The notes under the pieces are model-generated. The model did no database searches. It saw nothing but the letters and a program-made list of their open reading frames with translations, and was not told where the DNA came from. From Bryum argenteum (lineage: Eukaryota > Streptophyta > Bryopsida > Bryales > Bryaceae): a stretch of DNA of 64,000 bases. This document shows, piece after piece, positions 48,870 to 59,012 of the stretch; positions within the stretch are counted from its first letter, which is position 1; each line of letters opens with the position of its first letter. The DNA lies in the NCBI GenBank assembly GCA_037043015.1, contig CM073328.1:5815409-5879408 (forward strand), in the 5' to 3' direction. A program made the translations under genes and the position numbers.

Positions 48870-50442
48870 TCAAATAAGATTCCTTATATTAGTTCTTAGT
48901 AATCGTACCTTTTGCAGGATATGTTCTCCCTCAACTATGCATATGAGAAAGGTATCTGGAGCGTTAGATCCAAGAGCCAATTCTACCTCGGATCTTACTA
49001 ATGCCAAACTCCACGTAAATCCTACTTCCAAATTTCGGTGCCAATCTCCCATCTCGCATTCAATGGTGACTACATGTGCAGGCTCACTTTGATCTATTTG
49101 CTCCCAAAGATTTGCTCCCTTCATTCTGCTCCTGTAATAGCAGAAATTTCCATACAGAGTCGACCTCCCAATATGGTATTTGAATGTCACGGAGGTAGGA
49201 TCAACAACACATTTGATAATATCAGCTCCCACGCATATCTTTTCTTGCCAACCTTTATCCATAAGAGAAGCAAATAGATTTTGTGATACTTCTTTGAATA
49301 CGAACGAAGTTTGTGTTCTGTGAATAGTACTTGCAACAGCGAATAAATCAACCATCACAGTAATGGGCATGAACCAACTCAAGCGTGTTGTTTTACTGCC
49401 AATACTTGGCTTCATTGAGCAAAAGAAATCCTCTCGCATTTGAGCCCTAAACGCTTCAGTAGTCGCCATATCAGGTAAGGGCCATGCTTCATCTGAGAAT
49501 TCTGGTAAAGCAATTGGCTCAACACGACCATAGTCTCCTTTCAAGCTTGGATGATAAAATGAGTTGTAAAAGAAGATAGATTCTTCAAGCAATTTTTTAT
49601 GACTCCGGGAACCTTTACTAAGTTCTCCAATTTCTGCATGGGAGACACAAATCACTTGAAGAATACTCTTTGGATCTATCCAATCTTCATATGCAGAGGG
49701 ATACAAATCTGACAAAATACCAACATTAGACATTAAAATATTTCACTTGAAAACAATGAAATGCACAAAGTTGCTTAAAAGAAAGACATAGTGCTAAAGT
49801 AAAACAATTGTGTTATATGAGAAAGAGAAGGAGTATGAAGAGAAGGATGCATCTAAAATAAAATAAAATTGCTACTTGAGCATAAAAAGAAAGATGCATC
49901 TAAACTATAATAAAAGTGCTACATGGGTATGAAAGGAAAGATGCATTTAAAATAAACTAAAAAATGTTGCATGAGTATAAAAAGAAGAATGCATGTAAAC
50001 TAAAATAAAAGTGTTACATTAAGTGAGTGTAAAAATAAAAAACACATCTAAAACAAATTGAAAGTGCTACATGAATGAGTTTTAAAAAAAGACGCATACA
50101 AAAAAATTCAAATAATAAAATAAGGAGACACTTACAGTTGCAAGCCGATTGTCGTGGTAATTGGGTAGGATGCAACTTCAGTTGCCTTCGCATGTACGCA
50201 TGTTGCACCAAAATTTGTGAAACAGCTCCAGTGGGACCTACATCAAATCCTGTAACCTTGGCTTTGTACGCACCTGTGATAGAATCACCACCATGCTGCT
50301 TGGCATCTTGCGCATGTCCACCCAATTTTCCGGGTCGCAAGGAAACCCAAGAATTTAGTTCAATTTTGAGTGGTATCCATTCGTCTTGCTCATTCTTCTC
50401 GTTAAAGAGTACCACACTTTGGATGTAACTTCTTGGCCTCAT
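48870..50442 (-). CDS. Unknown protein encoded by the 5.7-kb transposon (intact)
   Basis: Exon 1 50442-50136 (ATG at 50442) and exon 2 49708-48870, with GT-AG junctions (donor T|GTAAGT, acceptor GTCAG) and phase 1, give 381 residues. It starts MRPRSYIQSVVLFNEKNEQD, then LGGHAQDAKQHGGDS. Exon 2 continues LYPSAYEDWIDPKS and ends near VEGEHILQKVRLL. A second donor (AAG|GTACGA, about 48907) could lead to a further 3' exon that would overlap the opposing gene. I recognise no domain, signal peptide or membrane span. It is unbroken while the facing transposase-like gene is frameshifted, which suggests recent activity in trans or chance. It is probably an accessory protein of the element. Confidence 0.6.
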
Positions 50443-52999
50443 TGTGCACGTATTCGCAACTCACAAACAACCACAATCAAGCAGGGTCCAAATATTGAGT
50501 TGATCAAATCCTAGGAGTATCAATTTTCATGAGAGTAATGAGAGTCCAAAGGATAACTCAAGACAGACCTAAAAATGAATATATGATTCAGACAATGCCA
50601 AACCGTGAATCCCAAATCTCCATGTTACCGCAGAGCAACAGACGTATTAAGATTTCTAACACATTTAGCCGTTCACGTGGAACAAGCGTGGTTTCTATAA
50701 ACCCTAAAGATTTGCATTGGACATAGAATTGGTTGTATGATTTGTTCTGCTGGTAACGTCATGTTGCGCTCTTTGGCGCCGCAAGAGAGCGGGAATACGC
50801 GGGGTTTTCATACCACATCACCCGCACTTCGGCCACATCAGCAGATAAACCCTTCAACCGGTCAGTCTCAAAAAAGAGCCTCGGGCTGTGGAAAACTCAA
50901 GGCCTTGTGAACGCTTTGTTTTTTTTCTAATGCGGTTTTCCATGTGCCATTTTAGCGGAGCTAAAGTGCCATATTGTGCAAACGTGCATTTTACAAGCAT
51001 ATTTTTGAACTGAAGTTCAAAAGTATTTATGCCTACAAAATGGCATGTTTATTAATATCACACATGTTCACCGTTATATCACCAAAATTTCTGTGATATC
51101 ACCAAAATTTGCATAATATCACACATTTTTATGGGTTTTGACCTTTGGACACAATAAAAGGGCAACATTTCTTGAACGGCCATTCGGAAACATTGTTGTT
51201 TTTGAATGGCCGTTCAGAAACATTGTTGTTTTTGATTGGCCGTTTAAAATCATTGCTATTTTTGAACGGCCATTAAGAAATATTTACCCTACATCATTTT
51301 TTCATATTTTTTCATTTTAAGCTCCCCAAAAAGCGCCATTTTATCGGAATAACGCCAGTTTAACGGAAATGAGGTTATTCCTAATTGTCACAAATTTTTC
51401 ATTATGTATTATCTATGGGATTGGTTAGCGAACGAAGATTAGGTTCTAATTGTTGCCTTGCTTTAAGAATTGCTTCTTATTCGTCAACTCCATACCGACT
51501 AATGCTCACTCTTTGATTTTCATTTGCATAAGAGTTTAGACAAAAGTTTTATTGTACTATCCCACATTCATTTGTATACATTGGAGTGAATTTTGAGGTG
51601 CCAACATCGTTGTTATTACTTGTGTGTATCCTTCTCAAGAGTAGCAAGGTGTTCCTAGATTGATTATGAAGGATTGTCTTTTTAGCAATCTTCCAAGCAA
51701 TGATATTGTACTTTTTCATATCTTATTTCAAACAATAATATATCATTGTATACATAGTCTAATCTTCATAAAGGTAAGAATGCATTATTTTAATTTTAGC
51801 ATATTATCCCAAACAGGGCATAGAGTTCTTAAGATTATGATTTTACTTACATAGACGAAGTCTCAATCAATCAAAAATGACTTGTTCATTGCAGCTTATC
51901 CAATTTCCATAACTATTTGAGGTTTAAGAGCACATGCATTAGTATGCATGGTTTCTAACATGCTTAAATAATGTTGTTATAGAAAAAGCCACACATTTTT
52001 ACACTATGTTCAATCATTTGGATTTACAAGATGTAATTCACTAATCAACCTATAATGTATTATAACACTTTAATACTTTGGTTTTAAAATCTTGAAGGTA
52101 GCTAATCCGATAACAAATATTAGAATATTAGTCAATAATGGGTAATGGCCCTTGGTGCATAGTGTAAAGGGACCCTAAAATTTCTACAAGCAAGGATACA
52201 CCACTTTGCACAAATGGGGGCATATCTCATATCCGTGCAGTATTCTAAAAACTATCAGCCAAATTAAGATCTTTAAGCTAATAAAGAGCCATATCAAATT
52301 GTAGCCATTATATATGCAGCATACAAGTTGATATATTATTGATAGTGACATGCTAAAAGCCTAAGTAAACGCTAAGTATCCCAAACCACGTATAAGTAAT
52401 AAAATGTAAATGGTACGATTGTAACATGATCGGAAAATTACTTTACACTCTGAAATGATTCGCAAAGTATCTCCATCCTCAGAAATCCGAAGCCTGTGAA
52501 AGTCAAGGATACTAAAATCATATGATAAACACCACCTTCACGGCAGGAAGTGCATCGTCTGATCGAGAAGTTGTGCGTCGAAGTTGTAGGAAGCACTTGC
52601 GAGTGTAAACTGACACATCTAAACAGAAGAAGAATTAGCTCAAAAGTGGATCAATGGAATCACACTTACTACACTTCGTGTGCATCGCCGGCAATGGAGC
52701 ATGTGCACAGGAATGCATACATTTGTTCAGGAGAATGTGTCAAACTCATGGACCCAAGTAACCAACCTTCCTCGACTTCTCCAAGTTTACCCAAACTGTC
52801 TTTCTCTTCCAGCATCTGTGTGCAGTTCAAGCAACGGTGATACTGGACTCCCATCCCGTATTTACGAATGATGCGCTTTTTCTCCATCATCCACCAAGGT
52901 GCACAAATGCGAAGCTGAAGGGCTTGAAGTCTTGAAAGATGGGCATTGTGGACACCATGATTGTGCTCGTGTCTGCTGTTCGGCAGGGACATTCCTTTA

Positions 53000-53301
53000 T
53001 GGTGAAACCACCTATAGTCGTGCACTTAAGGAAAATTGAGGGAATTTATATACTTGGAAAGAGAAATGAGTGGGTCACTGTTTTTCAGGGATGAGGAATA
53101 GGAAAAGACTCACTTTCCCTATTTTTGTGGTTTTTAAAAAAACACACATAATTAAATACAATTTTGAGAAGTAGTAGCCTAAAGGCGGGCACCCTGATTT
53201 TGTTTGCATGAGGTACATGCAAGGGAGGCTAGATCTTCATGAAAGAAAGAATCTTGGGTGCACGCCTTTAGGTAGGTGCCCGCTTATAGGTAGTTTCACC
53301 A
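53000..53301. mobile_element. TA-flanked MITE with empty sites in units A and B
   Basis: Inverted ends TGGTGAAACCACCTATA...TATAGGTAGTTTCACCA, flanked by TA at 52998-52999 and 53302-53303. Unit A reads GGGGACATTCCTTTAGTTAGAATG (32055) with no insert. Length 302 bp, non-coding. It also has a subterminal inverted pair (GGCGGGCACC and GGTGCCCGC). Confidence 0.92.
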
Positions 53302-53894
53302 TAGTTAGAATGTTACATATTTGCTATCTCTCCAACATCCAAGTTCTTTGTAGAAAGAGTCATACTAATGGCACTGAACATTAATTTACTATTAAAAGGC
53401 TCTGTCATTTACTTGGTCTTTGTGCGATTCGGGGGTAATGGCATATGACAATTATGACAAAGCTGTTGTACTGTACATCGAGCAGTTTCAAATCGGAAAA
53501 TATATATCACTTCAAACTTTGGTCACGCATGAATGAAAATGAATTGCATGCGTGCGAGCTGCGTCCCGTTTCGCAAGTTGTGCGATTGCGTGCGCAAACG
53601 ACTCCCATTTGGGGTGGCTAAAATTGCACCGCAGAATAATTTGGTGACTAGTGCTTGAGGGCATGTGGAGAGAGAATTTGCTACCCGTGACGCGATCGTC
53701 ACTGATCTGCTGCGTGAGCGAGGCCGGACGCAATCGTTTGGAAAGCAAACCTAAGTTACCCGCGCGCGTGTGTTGGGAGTCTCTCACATGCATTCGTAAA
53801 TACCGTGCTTGTGACGTTTCTAAGATTCTGTATAGCCGAAGGCAGGTCGCGGGACGTAGGTTGAGGAAGACAGGTCGCCGAACTTCATCACTAT

Positions 53895-54952
53895 GGGGCT
53901 TGCGCCTCACTGCCCGCCCTCGTTCCCTGCCAGCCGTCCGCTCCTGTTCGTCGGTCGCTCCAATCAATGACAGTGCCGCTCTCCGTTCCCAGCGTGCGCG
54001 TGCTTTTATCTGCCCCTGTTCTTCTACTCTTTTCCGTTAACTCCTCTCCCATTCGAAGCCCGCCTCGCCTCACTTCTGCCGCTTACACAAATTTTGAAGT
54101 TATCTCCTCCGCGCCTCCGACATTGAAAGTCGATGATTCGACAATGGAAACCGAAAGGTTTGTTTCACAATGTTATAGGGGTTGGGTGATTGTCAAGTTA
54201 CGAAGTTGAGTGCAAGAAATGTACTTAGAGAGGATGGCGTAAATTTGAAACCGCTGGCTTTGTCTTTTCTGCTACAAGTTTAACCGGTCGCTTCACCTTC
54301 ATCTCGTGGATAGCTTCACAAGCTCAAAAAGCAGGAACCCTCATAGAAATGTTTTTGTTCATGTATTCAAATTCTTGCCCAAAATTATTGAATCCGCAAC
54401 TTGTTTGATTCTCGAAGAAAACAAGGTGCATCGCAAAGACTGAGCATGTGTAAAATTTCCGGAGGATACTTTGTGTTCGGACGTGCTTTAGTATGCATGT
54501 GCATATCAGTTGCCCACACACAAGCTCATCTTACGACCTACACATCCCCACATTTCGACAGAAGATGTGCAATGGCATAACACAATCAAGGTTGAATGTA
54601 CTCCTGCAATGTGTGGGAGCACAATTGCATGCGACAAACAATCATTAACGACCAAGTCAATGCGACTATTGCTTCAATGCACTCTTCCTCATTACCAGAC
54701 AAGACAAAATGATTCTGAATACTACACTTTAAGCATCTTATCATGGCAGTGGAGTGAATTTGCAAGTACCAAATCGACTTACAATGTCGAAGGCGCGGAG
54801 GAGATAACCTCAAAATTTGTCAAAATTTGTGTAAGCGGCAGAAGTGAGGCGAGGCGAGCTTTGAGTGGGAGAGGAGTTAGCGGAACATAGTAGAAGAATT
54901 GCGGCCGACGGGACGGGCATGGAATACGGGCGGGTAGTGAGGCGCAAGTCCC
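53895..54952. mobile_element. MULE-like non-autonomous element with long terminal inverted repeats
   Basis: TCACTAT directly repeats on both sides (53888-53894 and 54953-54959). The ends GGGGCTTGCGCCTCACTGCC and GGGACTTGCGCCTCACTACC (read inward) begin inverted repeats of roughly 190-250 bp. These include CTTCTGCCGCTTACACAAAT and TTATCTCCTCCGCGCC on the left and their complements at 54797-54850. The left arm is longer because of an inserted or retained stretch. Long GC-rich arms without a transposase gene fit non-autonomous Mutator-like elements. The target duplication is 7-9 nt depending on mismatches allowed. Confidence 0.78.
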
Positions 54953-55030
54953 TCACTATCCCGCCCTTAGTGACTAGGGGCACTAAATGCAGGTGGCGAC
55001 AGTGCAACACAAGTGCAGGATGGTCGGGTG

Positions 55031-55076
55031 GCGACACGGGTGCACGATGGTCGACACGGGTGCACGATGGTCGACG
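55031..55076. repeat. 20-bp tandem repeat, ~2.3 units
   Basis: GCGACACGGGTGCACGATGG is followed directly by TCGACACGGGTGCACGATGG and a partial third unit. Short and non-coding. Confidence 0.85.
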
Positions 55077-56508
55077 TGGTTGCAGTGATTTGGAAGAAAC
55101 GTTGAACCTTTCTCTAGTCTACCCTTCCTCAAATAGAAATAGCATGAATCTTAAATTTCTATCCTAGAATGGTCTACATTGTTCACTTACGATAACTTGG
55201 AGTAATTTGACTATTTTAAAAGTGTTTTGAGTAAATTGCTCAAAAGTCACAAAACCAAATTTCATTTGTATAGAACTTTGGAGAATAAGTATTGTGACTT
55301 GATATATTTCATGTGGACAATTTTATACTTATAGACTTTGGACAAGCTTCATCTTTTGTGTATTTTGCAAACTAACCATGTGCACAATTTGCTCCTTCTT
55401 AACAGATCAACCCTTTAAAAAAATCCAAGACCTTAGATTGAGTTCCTAAAGAATAATTTATTTTCCTGTAACCATCCTTTTGATTCCACCACATAATTAC
55501 AAGTCAAAATGACATACACCACTTGAGGTTCCAAAACCATACAAAAGCCCCCACAGAGGTGCCTGGGAGAAAAAGACCTTCCTCACAATGAGCTCGGAGA
55601 AAAAGACCTTCCTTACTGGAATTTGAACCATGGCGAGGAAATGCTTGCCTTGAATGTAGTCCTGCGACAGGCTGCGAAAAAGGAGGTTTGCGGAAAAGGA
55701 GCACTGCTAGCAGAAGCGTCGTTCTTGGTTCCTGTTAACCCGGTGAAGTGACGCTTTTGATTGAAAGGCTCTGGAAATAGTAATTCAGCTCCCCCCATAC
55801 GAGGGTGGGGTGGGGCCTCGTTGTTCTTCCAGTGGCATAGCTTCGCGGCATATTGCCTCTTTAAAGGACTATGGTGGGGCCTATCTCGTCACTTAGCTTG
55901 GTAGTCCGGCCTGGATCATCCTGGCCGTCCAATCATGTGCTACATCTCGAGCCGTCGGATCAAGCATTTCGAATGGGAGAGAACATGAGAACATGAGAAC
56001 ACGGGAACATGGGGGAACGCCTTCGATGAGGAGGCGAATGCCTTGGATGAGGGATGCGGAGGGGCAGCCGATAGCTGCGGGCTGCCTTGGACATGGGGTT
56101 TTAATTACTTTAATTAATTAATTAATTCAAAGCCCCCCAAATGCAAGTAAGGTTGGAGTCTACCCCTTTAACGTCCCAAATCACCAATTTCAAAAATGTG
56201 CTATAAAGTGTTTGATGATTTACAAAGTTGGAGTGGATATACAAACAATAGTTGTAAATCTCAATGTGGAAATCACATCTATACAATTGGATTTAACAAA
56301 AGATTATATTAATATTTTAAAATTAATTTTGCATGGTTTTCTTTTGAAATTCAATTAAAACTCCCAAGTTAACAATTTTTACTTGAAAAAATTTGGTACA
56401 AATTCAGAATAACATGCAATATGTGCTAAATTTCCTTTATTTGATCCTACTTATTTTGGATAATCATATTTAAGATCTCAATTTCTGAACTAAGAAATAA
56501 ACTTGACA
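55077..56508. other. Intergenic with a dispersed segment
   Basis: Contains the second copy of the segment seen at 22803-22970 (here about 55498-55695). It also contains a GC-rich part (55790-56100) with a short GAACATGA-type repeat at about 55980-56015. No supported gene. Confidence 0.5.
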
Positions 56509-56512
56509 TTAA

Positions 56513-57492
56513 CCCCTAAACGTCCTTGATGTCGAAAAACGACATTTTGGATGAAGGGCAGAAACTTTTAAACTTTTAAGAGCCATAACTTCTTCACCCC
56601 GACTTCGTTTTGAACGAAATAACTTGGGTTGGGTCCCACATCAAGTCTAGTATGTGTATTAAAAATTGCAGACCGATACAATGAAGTATGAATTAATGGC
56701 AAGCATTTTAGTGAAGGCAGCTTTTGATTTTGAGATTCCAAACTTGGAGCATGTTTTACCATTGCAAGCTAATTATGTAGAATCAAAAATAGTTTTCTAT
56801 GAATTTTTCTTACATAAATATGATCTTTAGATGCATCTTAACAACTTTCTAGTTTCAAGTTTTTTAATCCAAATAACTATGGTATTGGATTTGCCATGAT
56901 GTTTCTACAATAAAAAAAGTGAAAAAATGGACGATTTTTGAGGAGCTAGATCTCCCTCATCCACCGTTGGATTTTGGTTTTATTTTTTGGGATGGAGTCC
57001 AATAAGAGTCTAGTTATAGTGGTAGAATCCTTGACCTAATTGAAGATGTATTGAACATAGGGCATGGATTTTAGTGCAGAGGGTCTAGTTTTGGACTATT
57101 TTTTCTTTGTAAATTTTGGGGTAGTTTTCACCGCTGGAAGGCTACTATTTGAGCCAAAATAATTTTTTGATGAAATTTTTTGCTACAAAAGTGTTCTTGA
57201 CATGAAGATGAACAACTTTATAGTTTGTGATTTTTGGTTGCAAATTTCATGTTGGTAGTATTTTCACTTCAAAGTGAAAATGATGGAATTTTGTACTGCT
57301 TTTTGCGCACTAATACGTTACGATCTCGCAATCTATGAGGTGTCATGAGTCAAGTTTTTGTCCACATGACATACAACAAGTCTATTACAAGTTTGTACGA
57401 TTGAGATCTAAATTTCTTGCTTTCATTTTCATCTATTACACTTTTTTGAAAAAATGGTTTTTTGCTAAAAATACCCCAAGGACGTTTAGGGG
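56513..57492. mobile_element. TTAA-flanked element, large form
   Basis: TTAA at 56509-56512 and 57493-57496. The terminal inverted repeat CCCCTAAACGTCCTTG is exact over 16 nt. At 980 bp it is four times longer than the small members but still lacks a long open frame. The interior is unrelated by eye to the ~240-bp members. Confidence 0.85.
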
Positions 57493-58153
57493 TTAACTAA
57501 TTCTATGGATTTTCGAAGAATCACAAGATCTTATTTTGAAGATTTGTACCATACAAATGATAGTCAACTAGCTCAAGAACCAAGAGAATTATGAATGGAT
57601 GAAAATTGCTTCTAGCTTCCGGCGTCCACATTTTGGATGTAGGCGCGTTAAAGGGCTAGACCCACTCAATCCCATCATTAGGACCTATTTCAAACTCAAT
57701 GAGGGTTTTCAATTACAAATAAATTTTTAAGTGTCTCTATACATTGTGCTCACCTAAAAGGTTATTTCTTTTACAACATCCCAAAGCTATTTGAGGCGAG
57801 CTTGGGTAGGATGTTAGTTTGATTTATCCTTGAATGTTTATGCCTGGAGGTTATAATACTAATAGTGGGGCATGTTTTCAACACTTATTTTGACTAATTT
57901 GATATTATCGGAAAACTATTGCATGATTTGGTAAAATCAACTATAAGCATCAAGCTCGAGTTACCTCAGGGAAGAGGGGGGCCTATGTAGTGGATGATTC
58001 TTTAGTAAACTTTACCCTGCCACTCTACATCGTTTTAGCTTTGGATACTTCCCCGTAACTGATATGAGGAGTGTATTCGGGGTTGGTCCAGGTGTGTTCC
58101 AGGGTAAGAAGGAACGTGGAAATGCAATAATGAGATTAAAGTAAAGTTTTTAA

Positions 58154-59008
58154 CCAGTAAAGGAGAAATCGACCATTCTGTGGTCGATTTGGATCTGGGC
58201 AGCATCGGAATTACTAAATTCAGACCGCATGAAGTTGCACCTTTGGCAAATCATATATTTTTCCCATACCTTTCCGAAAAGTTATTTCATGCTTTGAAAT
58301 TCCTCATACTTTAGAAGATATTCACACTCAAAGTTTGAAAACACTACTTGAAAACTACCCAAAACTGCCCAAACTGTGGTATATGCTCATTTATTCTCAA
58401 AATCTGCCCAAAATCTATTAGATCGCAGAAACTTCAAAAATTCACCAAAATTTGAGATTTTACTTTTTTTCAAGTTTTTTATTTTTTATTTTTCTTTGTG
58501 CAAATAAGGTTTCGAGGCATGATCTCACCGTTCGGATTTCCAATCTAATAATATTTTACATGCCTTTTCTATTGTCAAAGACCGGCCTTTGTATTTGAAA
58601 TTTAGCATACCTCCATGTGAAAAATGAAGCATTTCTATAGTTTTCATAGGTCCTCTGAGGATAAAAATTGCATTGACATATTCCTAACTCACCTAACATC
58701 AAGAATTTGAAGAGCCTCAAATCAAATTTACTCCCAAAAGTGGTTATTTTGGCCCTCAAAACATTGCTTTCTCTTTTCTCAACAAGGGAAAAAAATTTAA
58801 AAAAAAAATCCAGCTTTGAACGTTAAGATCTCACAAACGGTGAGGAATTTTAGTTCAAAATTTTGCGTACATGATCTTGTACAAGTTATCTACTAGATCT
58901 TACGGTTATATACTTCAAAATATGTCATAAAATAAAAATCTCACCTTGCATTGAAAGAGGGCAGTTTTGAGGGTAAAGCATGCAAATAGTTCCTTTCTCC
59001 TTTAGGGG
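58154..59008. mobile_element. TTAA-flanked element, CC..TAAAGGAGAAA ends
   Basis: TTAA at 58150-58153 and 59009-59012. Left CCAGTAAAGGAGAAATCG and right CCCCTAAAGGAGAAAGG (read inward). Length 855 bp. No long open frame. Its two ends share the TAAAGGAGAAA extension, which other members lack. Confidence 0.7.
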
Positions 59009-59012
59009 TTAA

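Larger units (their letters stand above)
45196..50931. mobile_element. Unclassified ~5.7-kb DNA transposon with two convergent genes
   Basis: The insertion is defined by the MITE it splits. Its ends are weakly inverted (ATTACAATGAGAAAA on the left, ATTAGAAAAAAAA read inward on the right). The target duplication is short or unresolved (a GC beside each end). Inside are a plus-strand transposase-like gene (45692-48715, decayed) and a minus-strand gene (48870-50442, intact), meeting tail to tail. No reverse transcriptase, integrase, Helitron helicase or CACTA end is seen, which argues for a cut-and-paste DNA element. Superfamily is undetermined. Confidence 0.65.
45173..51376. mobile_element. AACCTCAATTCCG-type MITE, split by a 5.7-kb insertion; right inversion junction
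   Basis: The left end is at 45173-45195 and the remainder at 50932-51376. Rejoined, it is colinear with the reverse complement of 43874-44304. Flanks are TAAA on the left (complement of TTTA, the gene site) and ATTC on the right, where the normal 3' flank resumes. The right part carries four 30-bp units centred on GAACGGCC at 51172-51291. Confidence 0.82.
42206..53670 (+). repeat. Repeat unit C, truncated, internally deleted and disrupted by insertions
   Basis: Starts inside the unit (42206 matches 25621 in A), so the first ~2.65 kb is missing. At about 42700 it jumps from sequence matching 26090 to sequence matching about 28600, deleting RING-CH exon 1. It then follows A to 43873, is broken by MITEs, an inverted segment and a 5.7-kb transposon, and resumes at 51377. 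It ends near GTGCTTGAGGGCATGTGG (about 53650). Confidence 0.8.

Noticed and set aside
45196..50931. Helitron or LTR retrotransposon for the 5.7-kb insertion
   Set aside because: No terminal direct repeats, no TC...CTRR ends, and no RT, integrase, Rep or helicase motifs in any frame.
53512..54073. Long open frames on both strands around 53.5-54.1 kb
   Set aside because: They lie in the GC-rich flank and inverted arm of the MULE-like element, where stop codons are rare by composition. The frames have no motif.
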